Of a stretch of 20,834 nt of DNA, positions 1-7,289 are shown piece by piece. Source of the DNA: an uncultured Clostridia bacterium (lineage in GTDB: Bacteria > Bacillota > Clostridia > UBA1381). The position numbers and the translations under genes were made by a program. The DNA is taken from assembly GCA_934486495.1 (NCBI GenBank), contig CAKSPW010000039.1:1-20834 (forward strand), read 5' to 3'. The notes beneath the pieces are model-generated. The model had not been told where the DNA came from and made no database searches. It was given only the letters and a program-made list of their open reading frames with translations. Each line of letters opens with the position of its first letter. The stretch's first letter is position 1.

Positions 1-70
1 CCCCGAGCGGTTTTAGGGTCCGGGGAATTCCGAACCCCGGAAATTTTGGTACTTTTGTTTGCAAAAGTAC
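1..70. repeat. Outer terminal repeat block, left copy (inverted relative to the right end)
   Basis: These 70 bases recur as the reverse complement at 20765-20834 with a single mismatch (base 29 against 20806). The block holds two potential hairpins. One has 7-bp arms, TCCGGGG (19-25) and CCCCGGA (35-41). The other is a perfect 9-bp stem, GTACTTTTG (49-57) and CAAAAGTAC (62-70), with a 4-base loop. No coding capacity is visible. It looks like a piece of a dispersed repeat that continues beyond the window edge, which would explain why the sequence stops here. Confidence 0.85.
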
Positions 71-372
71 GAAAGAATCGTAACAATTAAAAGTGATAAA
101 AATAACACATGATGCAATAATCAATCTTAGCCGATAATAGAATAAAAGTAACTTGTTATAAAATTGAAATTGATTGAAAGAATCGTAACAATTAAAAGCG
201 ATAAAAATCACACATGCTGCGATAATCTTTCTTTACCAACAAAAGAATAAAGTAACTTGTTTTAAAATTGAAATTGATTGAAAGAATCGTAACAATTAAA
301 AGTAAGAAAACTCACATATAAAGCAATAATCTTTCTTCGCCGATAAAATAATAAAATAATAAAATAATGAAA
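71..372. repeat. About three tandem ~105-bp AT-rich units
   Basis: Units start at 71, 176 and 280, each with GAAAGAATCGTAACAATTAA, giving periods of 105 and 104. The first two run through a GCAATAATC/GCGATAATC core and an AAAGTAACTTGTT segment to AAATTGAAATTGATT. The third diverges after about 60 bases. Its tail (about 343-374) degenerates into roughly four copies of an 8-bp ATAAAATA-like microsatellite. Units of the same family lie inverted at the right end (20580-20764). No open reading frame or RNA gene is recognisable in them. Confidence 0.85.
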
Positions 373-426
373 TAACAATTACTATTTTTTCTCACAAAAT
401 GAATATATTTTTTTATTAAAAAAGTG

Positions 427-455
427 TTGACAAATACAATGAACGGTGCTATAAT
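427..455 (+). promoter_or_regulatory. Sigma-A type promoter of the trp operon
   Basis: A perfect -35 TTGACA (427-432) and a perfect -10 TATAAT (450-455) are separated by 17 bases, with an extended -10 TG at 447-448. Transcription would start near 461-463, about 20 bases before the T-box leader. This is the only strong promoter seen upstream of trpE. Confidence 0.9.
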
Positions 456-480
456 GAATAAAAATTAAATAATTATTCAA

Positions 481-730
481 ACCGTTGAGGCAGAAAAAAG
501 TCAAGTCGGGTTTTTAAGAGCGAGCGGATTATGGTGTGAGTTCCGCAAAAATTCCTTGAGTAATATGGGCTGCTAAGGGCTATGTCAAATGCATAGACGT
601 AAGACTCGCGTAAGAAGTCGGGAGTATGTTGGTACTCTGCTAAGCGCACAGATCATGCTGTGAATCAAGGTGGCACCGCGGATATTATTCGTCCTTGACA
701 GATTTTATTTTTCTGTCGAGGGCGTTTTTT
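481..730 (+). promoter_or_regulatory. T-box riboswitch, tRNA-Trp specific
   Basis: The leader RNA senses uncharged tRNA and controls read-through into trpE. Stem I spans about 485-578. A base helix (GGCAG 489-493 with CTGCT 570-574) closes a specifier loop in which TGG (566-568), the Trp codon, is followed by a purine and then the helix, the usual T-box geometry. A stem III-like hairpin lies at about 620-638. The T-box proper, AAGGTGGCACCGCGG, is at 667-681. Its UGGC would pair with a GCCA acceptor end, matching the G73 discriminator of bacterial tRNA-Trp. TCAAGG (665-670) can pair with CCTTGA (693-698) as antiterminator, which excludes the terminator at 690-724. Specifier and discriminator positions agree, so the Trp call is firm, although the fold was drawn by eye. 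Confidence 0.93.
690..730 (+). terminator. T-box regulated intrinsic terminator
   Basis: A 12-bp stem, CGTCCTTGACAG (690-701) with CTGTCGAGGGCG (713-724), includes two G-U pairs and has an 11-base loop. Six T residues follow at 725-730. The left arm shares CCTTGA with the antiterminator, so binding of uncharged tRNA and termination are mutually exclusive. It lies 30 bases before the trpE start. Confidence 0.92.
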
Positions 731-759
731 GTTGCTCGGCAGTACGGGAGGTTTTAAAA

Positions 760-2226
760 ATGAAATGTTTACCCAGCTACGAAAGAGCATCGGAAATCGC
801 TTCATGCGGCAAATACGATATTTTGCCGATAAAAAGTGAAATTCTATCCGACACCTGCACACCTATCGAGCTTTTGCGGATACTCAAAAACGTATCAAAC
901 CACTGCTACATACTTGAATCCGTTACACAGGACGAAAAATGGGGTCGGTACACTTTTTTGGGATTTGACCCGAAGCTTGAAATAACGTGCCGTGACGGAA
1001 TAATGAAAATAGGTGATATTGAATTTAAAACTGATAATCCGACAGAAAAAATAAGACAGCTTTTATCGAAGTACAAAAGTCCGAAGCTTGACTCCCTCCC
1101 CTCTTTTACGGGCGGACTTGTAGGATATTTTTCATACGACTATTTAAATTACAGCGAGCCGAGCGTAAAATCGGATGTAACCGATACCGAGAATTTTAAA
1201 GACGTTGACTTAATGCTTTTTGATAAAGTTATTGCCTTTGACAATTACAGACAGAAAATAATTATTATCTGTAGCATGGATTTAAAAGAGGGCAAAGCAG
1301 GCTATAATAAGGCTGTGCTTGAAATAGAAAGGATTATTCATCTCATAAAAAACGGCAAAAAAAGTTCCGATGAAAGCGGTCATTTAACGGGAGATGTCAC
1401 TCCGCTGTTTTCAAAGGATGAATATTGCAGCATGGTAACGAGCGCAAAACGTTACATAAAAGAGGGAGACATATTTCAAATAGTACTGTCAAACAGACTT
1501 TCTGCACCATTTGAGGGCAGTCTTTTAAATACATACAGAACGCTGCGAACAATTAATCCGTCGCCGTATATGTTTTACTTTTCGGGAACGGACGTTGAAG
1601 TTGCCGGTGCATCGCCTGAAACACTTGTTAAAATGGAGAACGGTGTTCTTCATACATTTCCCCTTGCCGGTACAAGACCGAGAGGGAAAACGGAAGATGA
1701 AGATAAACAGCTTGAAACAGACTTGCTCAGTGATGAAAAGGAGCTTGCCGAGCACAATATGCTTGTTGATTTGGGAAGAAACGATTTGGGAAAAATCAGC
1801 CGTTTCGGAACGGTTAAAGTTGAAAAGCTGCACAGTATAGAGCGATTTTCTCACGTTATGCATATCGGCTCAACAGTGCGCGGCGAGATAGATGAAAAAT
1901 TTGACGCACTCGACGCCATAGGAGCTGTACTCCCTGCCGGAACTTTGTCGGGCGCACCGAAAATAAGAGCGTGTCAGCTTATTTCAGAGCTTGAAAACAA
2001 CAAACGAGGAATTTACGGCGGAGCAATCGGATACATTGACTTCACAGGAAATCTTGATACGTGTATTGCCATAAGAATTGCATACAAGAAAAACGGCAAG
2101 GTATTTGTTCGTTCGGGCGCCGGGATTGTTTACGACTCTGTACCCGAAAAAGAATATACCGAATGCATTAACAAAGCTCAGGCGGTTATAAATGCGCTTA
2201 AGGCTTCTGAGGAGGCGGACTTATGA
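760..2226 (+). CDS. trpE: Anthranilate synthase component I
   Basis: This is the large subunit of anthranilate synthase, converting chorismate and ammonia or glutamine-derived nitrogen to anthranilate, the first committed step to Trp (488 aa, usual size). The N-terminal domain contains LES at 52-54, part of the Trp feedback-binding motif. The C-terminal chorismate-binding domain shows GDIFQIVLSNRL, NPSPYMFYF, PLAGTRPRGKT, EHNMLVDLGRNDLG, LPAGTLSGAPKIRA and VRSGAGIVYDS. The reading frame is open upstream to 670, but that part is T-box RNA. ATG 760 is preceded at proper distance by GGGAGG (746-751) and lies after the terminator. The stop overlaps trpG by 4 bases (ATGA), suggesting translational coupling with the glutaminase subunit. 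Expression is controlled by the Trp T-box, with probable allosteric Trp inhibition. Confidence 0.97.
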   Translation: MKCLPSYERASEIASCGKYDILPIKSEILSDTCTPIELLRILKNVSNHCYILESVTQDEKWGRYTFLGFDPKLEITCRDGIMKIGDIEFKTDNPTEKIRQLLSKYKSPKLDSLPSFTGGLVGYFSYDYLNYSEPSVKSDVTDTENFKDVDLMLFDKVIAFDNYRQKIIIICSMDLKEGKAGYNKAVLEIERIIHLIKNGKKSSDESGHLTGDVTPLFSKDEYCSMVTSAKRYIKEGDIFQIVLSNRLSAPFEGSLLNTYRTLRTINPSPYMFYFSGTDVEVAGASPETLVKMENGVLHTFPLAGTRPRGKTEDEDKQLETDLLSDEKELAEHNMLVDLGRNDLGKISRFGTVKVEKLHSIERFSHVMHIGSTVRGEIDEKFDALDAIGAVLPAGTLSGAPKIRACQLISELENNKRGIYGGAIGYIDFTGNLDTCIAIRIAYKKNGKVFVRSGAGIVYDSVPEKEYTECINKAQAVINALKASEEADL

Positions 2227-2792
2227 TACTTTTAATTGATAATTACGACAGCTTTTCTTATAATCTGTATCAGCTTGTCGGTGAAATAAACCCCGATATT
2301 AAAGTTATAAGAAACGATGAAATGACGACGGACGAAATAAAAAAATTAAATCCCGAAAAGATAATCATTTCACCCGGACCGGGACGCCCCGAAAATGCGG
2401 GAATTATAACGGAGCTTGTAAAGACTGTATCAAAACAAATCCCGACTCTCGGCGTTTGTTTGGGTCATCAGGCAATTTGTCTTGCATACGGTGCAAAAAT
2501 TACATATGCAAAACAGCTTATGCACGGAAAACAATCACTTACGACAGTAGATACGGACAGTGTGCTTTTCAAGGGGATGGATAAAAAAATTCTGACAGCG
2601 AGATACCATTCTCTTTGTGCCGAAAACACAGACAGCTTAAAAATAACCGCCAGAGCCGATGACGGAGAAATTATGGCGGTTGAACATAAGAAATATCCGA
2701 TTTACGGTGTTCAATTCCACCCGGAATCAATTATGACGCCATGCGGAAAACAAATTTTAAAGAATTTTTTGGGAGTGAAAAATGATGATTAA
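2223..2792 (+). CDS. trpG: Anthranilate synthase component II (glutamine amidotransferase)
   Basis: This class I glutamine amidotransferase subunit supplies ammonia to TrpE. The 189-aa protein is a stand-alone GATase domain with no fusion to trpD. It begins with MILLIDNYDSFSYNL, has the oxyanion-loop SPGPGRPENAG, and carries the nucleophile elbow LGVCLGHQ with Cys79. His166 and Glu168 of GVQFHPES complete the triad. The start overlaps trpE by 4 bases, so the two subunits are probably made by coupled translation. The PabA paralogue, with which TrpG may be shared, is nearly identical in motifs, but position inside the trp operon decides the name. Confidence 0.96.
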   Translation: MILLIDNYDSFSYNLYQLVGEINPDIKVIRNDEMTTDEIKKLNPEKIIISPGPGRPENAGIITELVKTVSKQIPTLGVCLGHQAICLAYGAKITYAKQLMHGKQSLTTVDTDSVLFKGMDKKILTARYHSLCAENTDSLKITARADDGEIMAVEHKKYPIYGVQFHPESIMTPCGKQILKNFLGVKNDD

Positions 2793-3804
2793 AGAAGCAA
2801 TTGTTAAAATAGTAAATAAAAACGATCTGACATATAATGAAGCGTATGAAGTGATGAATGAAATAATGAACGGTGAAACAACACCGACTCAAAACGCCGC
2901 ATTTTTATCGGCTTTGTCTACAAAGAGTGCAAAGGCTGAAACAACGGACGAAATTTCCGGCTGTGCCGCCGCAATGCGTGAACACGCAACAAAAGTAAAT
3001 ACCGATGCGGAGGTTTTTGATATTGTCGGTACGGGCGGTGACGGAGCGCACAGCTTCAATATTTCAACGACTGCTGCTTTTGTTGCGGCGGCAGGCGGAG
3101 TAAAGGTTGCAAAGCACGGCAATCGTGCAGCGTCATCTCTTTGCGGAACGGCAGACTGTCTTGAGGCGCTCGGCGTAAATATAAATCAGCCTCCCGAAAA
3201 ATGCATACAGCTTTTAGATGAGGTCGGAATGTGCTTTTTCTTCGCACAGAAGTATCACACATCAATGAAATATGTTGGCCCGATTCGCAAAGAACTTGGC
3301 TTCAGAACGGTATTTAATATATTGGGTCCGCTTACAAATCCGGGTATGCCGAAAATGCAGCTGCTCGGTGTGTATGATGAATATCTTGCTGTTCCGCTTG
3401 CGCAGGTTTTGATGAATCTCGGTGTCAGACGAGGTATGGTTGTATACGGTCAGGATAAGCTTGATGAAATATCGCTTTGCGCACCGACAACGATTTGTGA
3501 ATTTAAAGACGGCTGGATGAAAAACTACACAATTTGTCCGGAGGATTTTGGATTTGAACGCTGTGAAAAAAGTGACCTTCTCGGCGGAACACCGCAAAAA
3601 AATGCTGAAATTACAACAAGTATTCTAAAAGGCGAAAAAAGTCATAAGCGAAATGCTGTTATACTCAATGCCGCCGCATCTCTTTATATTTGCGGAAAAT
3701 CCGAAACAATCGCAGACGGTGTCACTCTTGCCGGTGAGCTGATAGATTCGGGTGCGGCATATCAAACGCTTTCAAAATTTATAAAAGCCTCAAATAATCA
3801 ATAA
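2782..3804 (+). CDS. trpD: Anthranilate phosphoribosyltransferase
   Basis: Transfers the phosphoribosyl group of PRPP to anthranilate, the second step of the pathway. The 340-aa protein has the family's short helical N-terminal part, then the PRPP loop GTGGD (residues 83-87), the KHGNRAASSLCG segment, and the conserved block around MKYVGPIRKELGFRT followed by FNILGPLTNP. Two adjacent ATG codons, 2782 and 2785, are possible starts. Both lie behind GGGAG (2771-2775), and the second gives the more family-like MIKEA start. The gene overlaps the trpG end by about 10 bases. The separate TrpG and TrpD differ from the fused enterobacterial form. Confidence 0.97.
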   Translation: MMIKEAIVKIVNKNDLTYNEAYEVMNEIMNGETTPTQNAAFLSALSTKSAKAETTDEISGCAAAMREHATKVNTDAEVFDIVGTGGDGAHSFNISTTAAFVAAAGGVKVAKHGNRAASSLCGTADCLEALGVNINQPPEKCIQLLDEVGMCFFFAQKYHTSMKYVGPIRKELGFRTVFNILGPLTNPGMPKMQLLGVYDEYLAVPLAQVLMNLGVRRGMVVYGQDKLDEISLCAPTTICEFKDGWMKNYTICPEDFGFERCEKSDLLGGTPQKNAEITTSILKGEKSHKRNAVILNAAASLYICGKSETIADGVTLAGELIDSGAAYQTLSKFIKASNNQ

Positions 3805-3817
3805 GGAGAAAAGCAAA

Positions 3818-4609
3818 ATGACGATACTCGATGTATTGACTCAAAGCGCCAAAGAAAGAGTTTTAGAAAAGAAATCCGATGCAGAAAGAATAAAATCAGC
3901 AGCTCTCGGTATGGCAAAAGGCAATTTTGAATTTGAGCGTGCGCTTACGGGTGACGGAATGTCGTTTATATGCGAATGTAAAAAGGCGTCGCCGTCAAAG
4001 GGAATTATATCAAACGATTTTCCGTATCTTAAAATTGCAAAGGAATATGAAGCGGCAGGAGCAGACTGCATTTCGGTTTTGACCGAACCGACAAAGTTTT
4101 TGGGAAAGGATGAATATTTAAAGGAAATTTCCGAAAATGTTTCAATTCCGACTTTGCGAAAGGATTTCATTGTCGATGAGTTCATGATATACGAGGCAAA
4201 GCTTCTCGGTGCCAAGGCTGTACTTCTTATATGCTCCATTTTAAGCGAAAGAAAAATAAGCGAGTATATAAAAATATGCGATACACTCGGCATTTCCGCA
4301 CTTGTAGAGGCTCATGATGAGGACGAAATAAAAACGGCATTAAATGCCGGCGCAAGGATAATTGGCGTAAACAACAGAAATTTAAAGGATTTTACCGTTT
4401 GTACAGATAACAGCAAAAGACTGCGTTCGCTTGTTCCGTCCGATATTCTTTTCGTTTCGGAAAGCGGTATTCGCAGCAGACACGATATCGAAACGCTTTC
4501 AAAAATCGGTGCGGACGCCGTGCTTATCGGTGAAACGCTTATGAAATCCGATAATATATCGGAAACGTTAAGATTTTTAAAGGAAGGAAATTATAATGAC
4601 AAAAATTAA
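3818..4609 (+). CDS. trpC: Indole-3-glycerol phosphate synthase
   Basis: Ring-closes and decarboxylates CdRP to indole-3-glycerol phosphate. This 263-aa TIM-barrel enzyme shows the expected motifs: FICECKKASPSKGII with Glu53 and Lys55 (substrate and catalytic region), TEPTKFLGKDEYL, IPTLRKDFIVDEFMIYEA with the catalytic Lys, ALVEAHDEDE, GVNNRNLKDF and LFVSESGI with the phosphate-binding end. AAGGAG (3803-3808) overlaps the trpD stop and precedes ATG 3818 at a normal distance. The end overlaps trpF by 14 bases. It is not fused to TrpF, unlike the E. coli enzyme. Confidence 0.97.
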   Translation: MTILDVLTQSAKERVLEKKSDAERIKSAALGMAKGNFEFERALTGDGMSFICECKKASPSKGIISNDFPYLKIAKEYEAAGADCISVLTEPTKFLGKDEYLKEISENVSIPTLRKDFIVDEFMIYEAKLLGAKAVLLICSILSERKISEYIKICDTLGISALVEAHDEDEIKTALNAGARIIGVNNRNLKDFTVCTDNSKRLRSLVPSDILFVSESGIRSRHDIETLSKIGADAVLIGETLMKSDNISETLRFLKEGNYNDKN

Positions 4610-5198
4610 ACTGTGCGGACTTTCGAGAGCTGAGGATATAATTTCCGCAAACTCCCTGCTCCCCGATTATATTGGATTTGTATTTTGCAAAACCAGCAAA
4701 AGATATATAAATGCCGAAAAAGCGTCGGAGCTTAAAAGTTTGCTTGATAAGCGTATAAGCGTTGTCGGAGTTTTTTGCGATGAGCCGTACGAAAACATAA
4801 ATTATCTCATAAACGAGAAAATAATTGATATTGCTCAGCTGCACGGAAACGAGGATAATACGTATATAGGAAAAATAAATGCACCTACAATAAAGGCTTT
4901 TAACATTAAAAACACAGCTTGCATTTCAAATGCAAAAAAATCCGCCGCAAGCTATATAATGCTCGATTCGGGCGGAGGTACCGGTAAATCATTTAATCAT
5001 GAATTAATAGAAAACATCAACCGTGATTATTTCCTCGCCGGAGGGCTGACGGATAAAAATGTCGGTGATATTATAAAAAAATATAAGCCTTATGCCGTTG
5101 ACGCAAGCTCATCTCTTGAAACAAACGGCGCAAAGGATGCGGATAAAATGGCGGCATTTGTCTGTGCCGCAAGAAACGGAGGAAAATATAATGACTGA
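4596..5198 (+). CDS. trpF: Phosphoribosylanthranilate isomerase
   Basis: Catalyses the Amadori rearrangement of phosphoribosylanthranilate to CdRP. This 200-aa single-domain TIM barrel starts with KIKLCGLSRAEDI, containing the catalytic Cys, and continues with DYIGFVFCKTSKRYI, AQLHGNED, the MLDSGGGTGK segment with the catalytic Asp, FLAGGLTD and AVDASSSLETNGAKD. The last motif is a mild variant of the usual V-D-x-S-S-G-V-E. It overlaps trpC by 14 bases and trpB by 8, so translation is probably coupled. It is the least conserved member of the set, but the assignment is secure. Confidence 0.95.
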   Translation: MTKIKLCGLSRAEDIISANSLLPDYIGFVFCKTSKRYINAEKASELKSLLDKRISVVGVFCDEPYENINYLINEKIIDIAQLHGNEDNTYIGKINAPTIKAFNIKNTACISNAKKSAASYIMLDSGGGTGKSFNHELIENINRDYFLAGGLTDKNVGDIIKKYKPYAVDASSSLETNGAKDADKMAAFVCAARNGGKYND

Positions 5199-6381
5199 TT
5201 TAAAGGGCAGATTTGGTATTCACGGAGGACAGTACATACCCGAAACGCTGATGAATGCCGTAAAAGAGCTTGAAAATGCTTACGAATTTTATAAAAACGA
5301 CGCTGAATTTTCCCGGGAGCTTACATCGCTTTTAAACGAGTACGCCGGCAGACCGTCGAGGCTTTATTATGCCGAAAAAATGACGAAGGATTTGGGCGGT
5401 GCGAAAATTTATCTTAAGCGTGAGGATTTAAACCATACCGGGTCGCATAAAATAAACAATGTATTGGGTCAGGCATTGCTCGCTGAAAAAATGGGTAAAA
5501 AAAGACTTATTGCCGAAACCGGAGCAGGTCAGCACGGAGTCGCAACAGCAACGGCGGCGGCGCTTTTTAACATGGAATGTGTTATATTTATGGGTGAGGA
5601 GGATACAAAGCGTCAGGCGCTCAATGTTTACAGAATGAAGCTTTTGGGTGCTGATGTAGTACCTGTTAAAAGCGGTACGGCGACGCTTAAGGACGCTGTT
5701 TCGGAGGCAATGCGTGAGTGGACAAAAAGGATTGACGACACGCATTACTGTCTTGGCTCGGTTATGGGCCCGCACCCGTTCCCCACTATTGTTCGTGATT
5801 TTCAGGCGGTTATTTCAAGAGAATCAAGAGAGCAGATCTTAAAGGCGGAGGGCAGACTACCCGATGCGGTTGTTGCATGTGTAGGCGGCGGCTCAAATGC
5901 AATCGGCAGTTTTTATCACTATATAAACGATAATTCGGTCGCACTGAAAGGATGCGAAGCGGCAGGCAGAGGTATTGACACTTTTGAAACGGCGGCAACG
6001 GTAAATACAGGAAAGCTCGGCATTTTTCACGGTATGAAATCGTATTTTTGCCAGGATGAATACGGACAAATAGCTCCTGTTTATTCTATTTCGGCAGGAC
6101 TTGATTACCCGGGAGTAGGACCGGAGCACGCAAATCTTGCCGATACGGGCAGAGCAAAATATGTTCCCGTTACGGATGAGGAGGCTGTTTGTGCCTTTGA
6201 ATATCTTTCAAAAACGGAAGGAATTATTCCTGCCATAGAATCGGCACACGCAATAGCATACGCAATGAAAGCGGCGCCTAAGATGAGCAAGGATAAAATT
6301 ATGATTATAACAGTTTCCGGACGCGGCGACAAGGACTGCGCACAAATTGCAAGATACAGAGGAGAGAATATTTATGAGTAA
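5191..6381 (+). CDS. trpB: Tryptophan synthase beta chain
   Basis: Condenses indole with L-serine using PLP, in complex with TrpA. The protein is 396 aa, standard for TrpB1. It starts at MTDLKGRFGIHGGQYIPETL. The frame is open back to 5092, but ATG 5191 has GGAGG at 5178-5182 and matches family N-termini. The PLP lysine is Lys87 in HTGSHKINN, the same number as in the enteric enzyme. Other landmarks are ETGAGQHGVATATAA, the PLP-phosphate glycine loop GGGSNAIGSFY, EAAGRG, SAGLDYPGVGPEHA and SGRGDKD. It overlaps trpF by 8 bases and trpA by 8 bases. Confidence 0.98.
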   Translation: MTDLKGRFGIHGGQYIPETLMNAVKELENAYEFYKNDAEFSRELTSLLNEYAGRPSRLYYAEKMTKDLGGAKIYLKREDLNHTGSHKINNVLGQALLAEKMGKKRLIAETGAGQHGVATATAAALFNMECVIFMGEEDTKRQALNVYRMKLLGADVVPVKSGTATLKDAVSEAMREWTKRIDDTHYCLGSVMGPHPFPTIVRDFQAVISRESREQILKAEGRLPDAVVACVGGGSNAIGSFYHYINDNSVALKGCEAAGRGIDTFETAATVNTGKLGIFHGMKSYFCQDEYGQIAPVYSISAGLDYPGVGPEHANLADTGRAKYVPVTDEEAVCAFEYLSKTEGIIPAIESAHAIAYAMKAAPKMSKDKIMIITVSGRGDKDCAQIARYRGENIYE

Positions 6382-7147
6382 AATAAAACAGGCGTTTGAA
6401 AATAAAAAAGCATTTATAGCATTCATAACCTGCGGCGACCCAGACTTACAAACAACAATAGAGTCGGTTTGTGCGGCAGCCGACAACGGTGCGGATTTAA
6501 TAGAGCTCGGAATACCGTTTTCCGACCCCACAGCTGAGGGACCTGTTATCCAAGGCGCAAACATACGAGCGCTTAAGGGCGGAGTTACAACGGATAAAAT
6601 TTTTGATGCAGTGAAAAAAATCAGAGAAACCGTATCAATTCCGCTTGTTTTTATGACATACGCAAACGTGGTTTTCTCATACGGTGCGGAGAGATTTATG
6701 AAAAAATGCAATGAAATAGGAATTGACGGCTTAATACTCCCCGACGTTCCGTTTGAAGAAAAGGGAGAGTTTTTGAATGAATGTGAGAAATACGGAGTTG
6801 ATTTAATATCGCTTATTGCACCGACGTCCGACGACAGAGTGGGAATGATTGCAAAGGAGGCAAAGGGCTTTATATATATCGTGTCAAGTCTCGGAGTTAC
6901 GGGAGAAAGAAGCAAGATAACAACCGATTTAAATTCACTCGTTTCAAAAGTAAGGGAAAGCACCGATACCCCATGTGCAATCGGTTTTGGCATTTCAACA
7001 CCCGAACAGGCTAAAAATATGGCTGATATTTCCGACGGTGTAATAGTCGGCAGCGCAATTGTGAAAATAATTGAAAAGTACGGCAGTAATGCGCCGAAAT
7101 ACGTCGGTGAATACGTAAAGGAAATGAAAAATGCACTTCGCAAATAA
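6374..7147 (+). CDS. trpA: Tryptophan synthase alpha chain
   Basis: Cleaves indole-3-glycerol phosphate to indole, which is channelled to TrpB. This 257-aa TIM barrel starts at MSKIKQAF, behind GAGGAGAG at about 6359-6365. Motifs are FITCGDPD, LIELGIPFSDP with the catalytic Glu44, GLILPDVPFEE, GFIYIVSSLGVTG for the flexible loop, CAIGFGIS and GVIVGSAIV for phosphate binding. The position of the second catalytic acid (Asp60 in E. coli) is Glu55 here, in SDPTAEGP. I believe the family signature permits D or E, and this variant seems to occur in other Clostridia. It is the last gene of the operon, followed 14 bases later by the terminator hairpin. Confidence 0.97.
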   Translation: MSKIKQAFENKKAFIAFITCGDPDLQTTIESVCAAADNGADLIELGIPFSDPTAEGPVIQGANIRALKGGVTTDKIFDAVKKIRETVSIPLVFMTYANVVFSYGAERFMKKCNEIGIDGLILPDVPFEEKGEFLNECEKYGVDLISLIAPTSDDRVGMIAKEAKGFIYIVSSLGVTGERSKITTDLNSLVSKVRESTDTPCAIGFGISTPEQAKNMADISDGVIVGSAIVKIIEKYGSNAPKYVGEYVKEMKNALRK

Positions 7148-7161
7148 ACCGAATTTGTGAA

Positions 7162-7192
7162 AAAACAGCGGCTGTTTTTAAGCCGCTGTTTT
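7162..7192. terminator. Intrinsic terminator between convergent trpA and argH
   Basis: A perfect 12-bp stem, AAAACAGCGGCT (7162-7173) with AGCCGCTGTTTT (7181-7192), has a 7-base loop. T-rich DNA follows on both strands: TTTTA on the + side, and a run of six T on the - side from the A tract at 7160-7165. It can therefore end trp transcription and also argGH transcription arriving from the right. The remaining DNA to 7289 shows nothing else convincing. Confidence 0.9.
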
Positions 7193-7289
7193 ACGTTATT
7201 AAACTATATATGGTTATGCAACAACAGAGTATATAGGATATTCAGCGCCGAACAGCGCCGCATATGACTTACTTATTTTTAAACGCTTT

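Noticed and set aside
71..372. CRISPR array
   Set aside because: The units are ~105 bp with similarity along their length rather than short identical repeats with unrelated spacers, and there are no cas genes.
481..730. Leader-peptide attenuator or TRAP-type control of trp
   Set aside because: There is no short Trp-rich ORF and no array of (G/U)AG triplets; the T-box motif explains the leader.
670..759. N-terminal extension of TrpE from 670
   Set aside because: This stretch is the T-box and its terminator; ATG 760 has the ribosome binding site and matches family length.
3841..4293. Open frame on the - strand opposite trpC (150 codons)
   Set aside because: It is fully inside trpC, with no motif or site, and is a shadow frame.
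6208..7143. Long open frame on the - strand opposite trpA (311 codons)
   Set aside because: It is antisense to the well-conserved trpA/trpB ends, has no recognisable domain or ribosome binding site, and looks like a codon-bias shadow.
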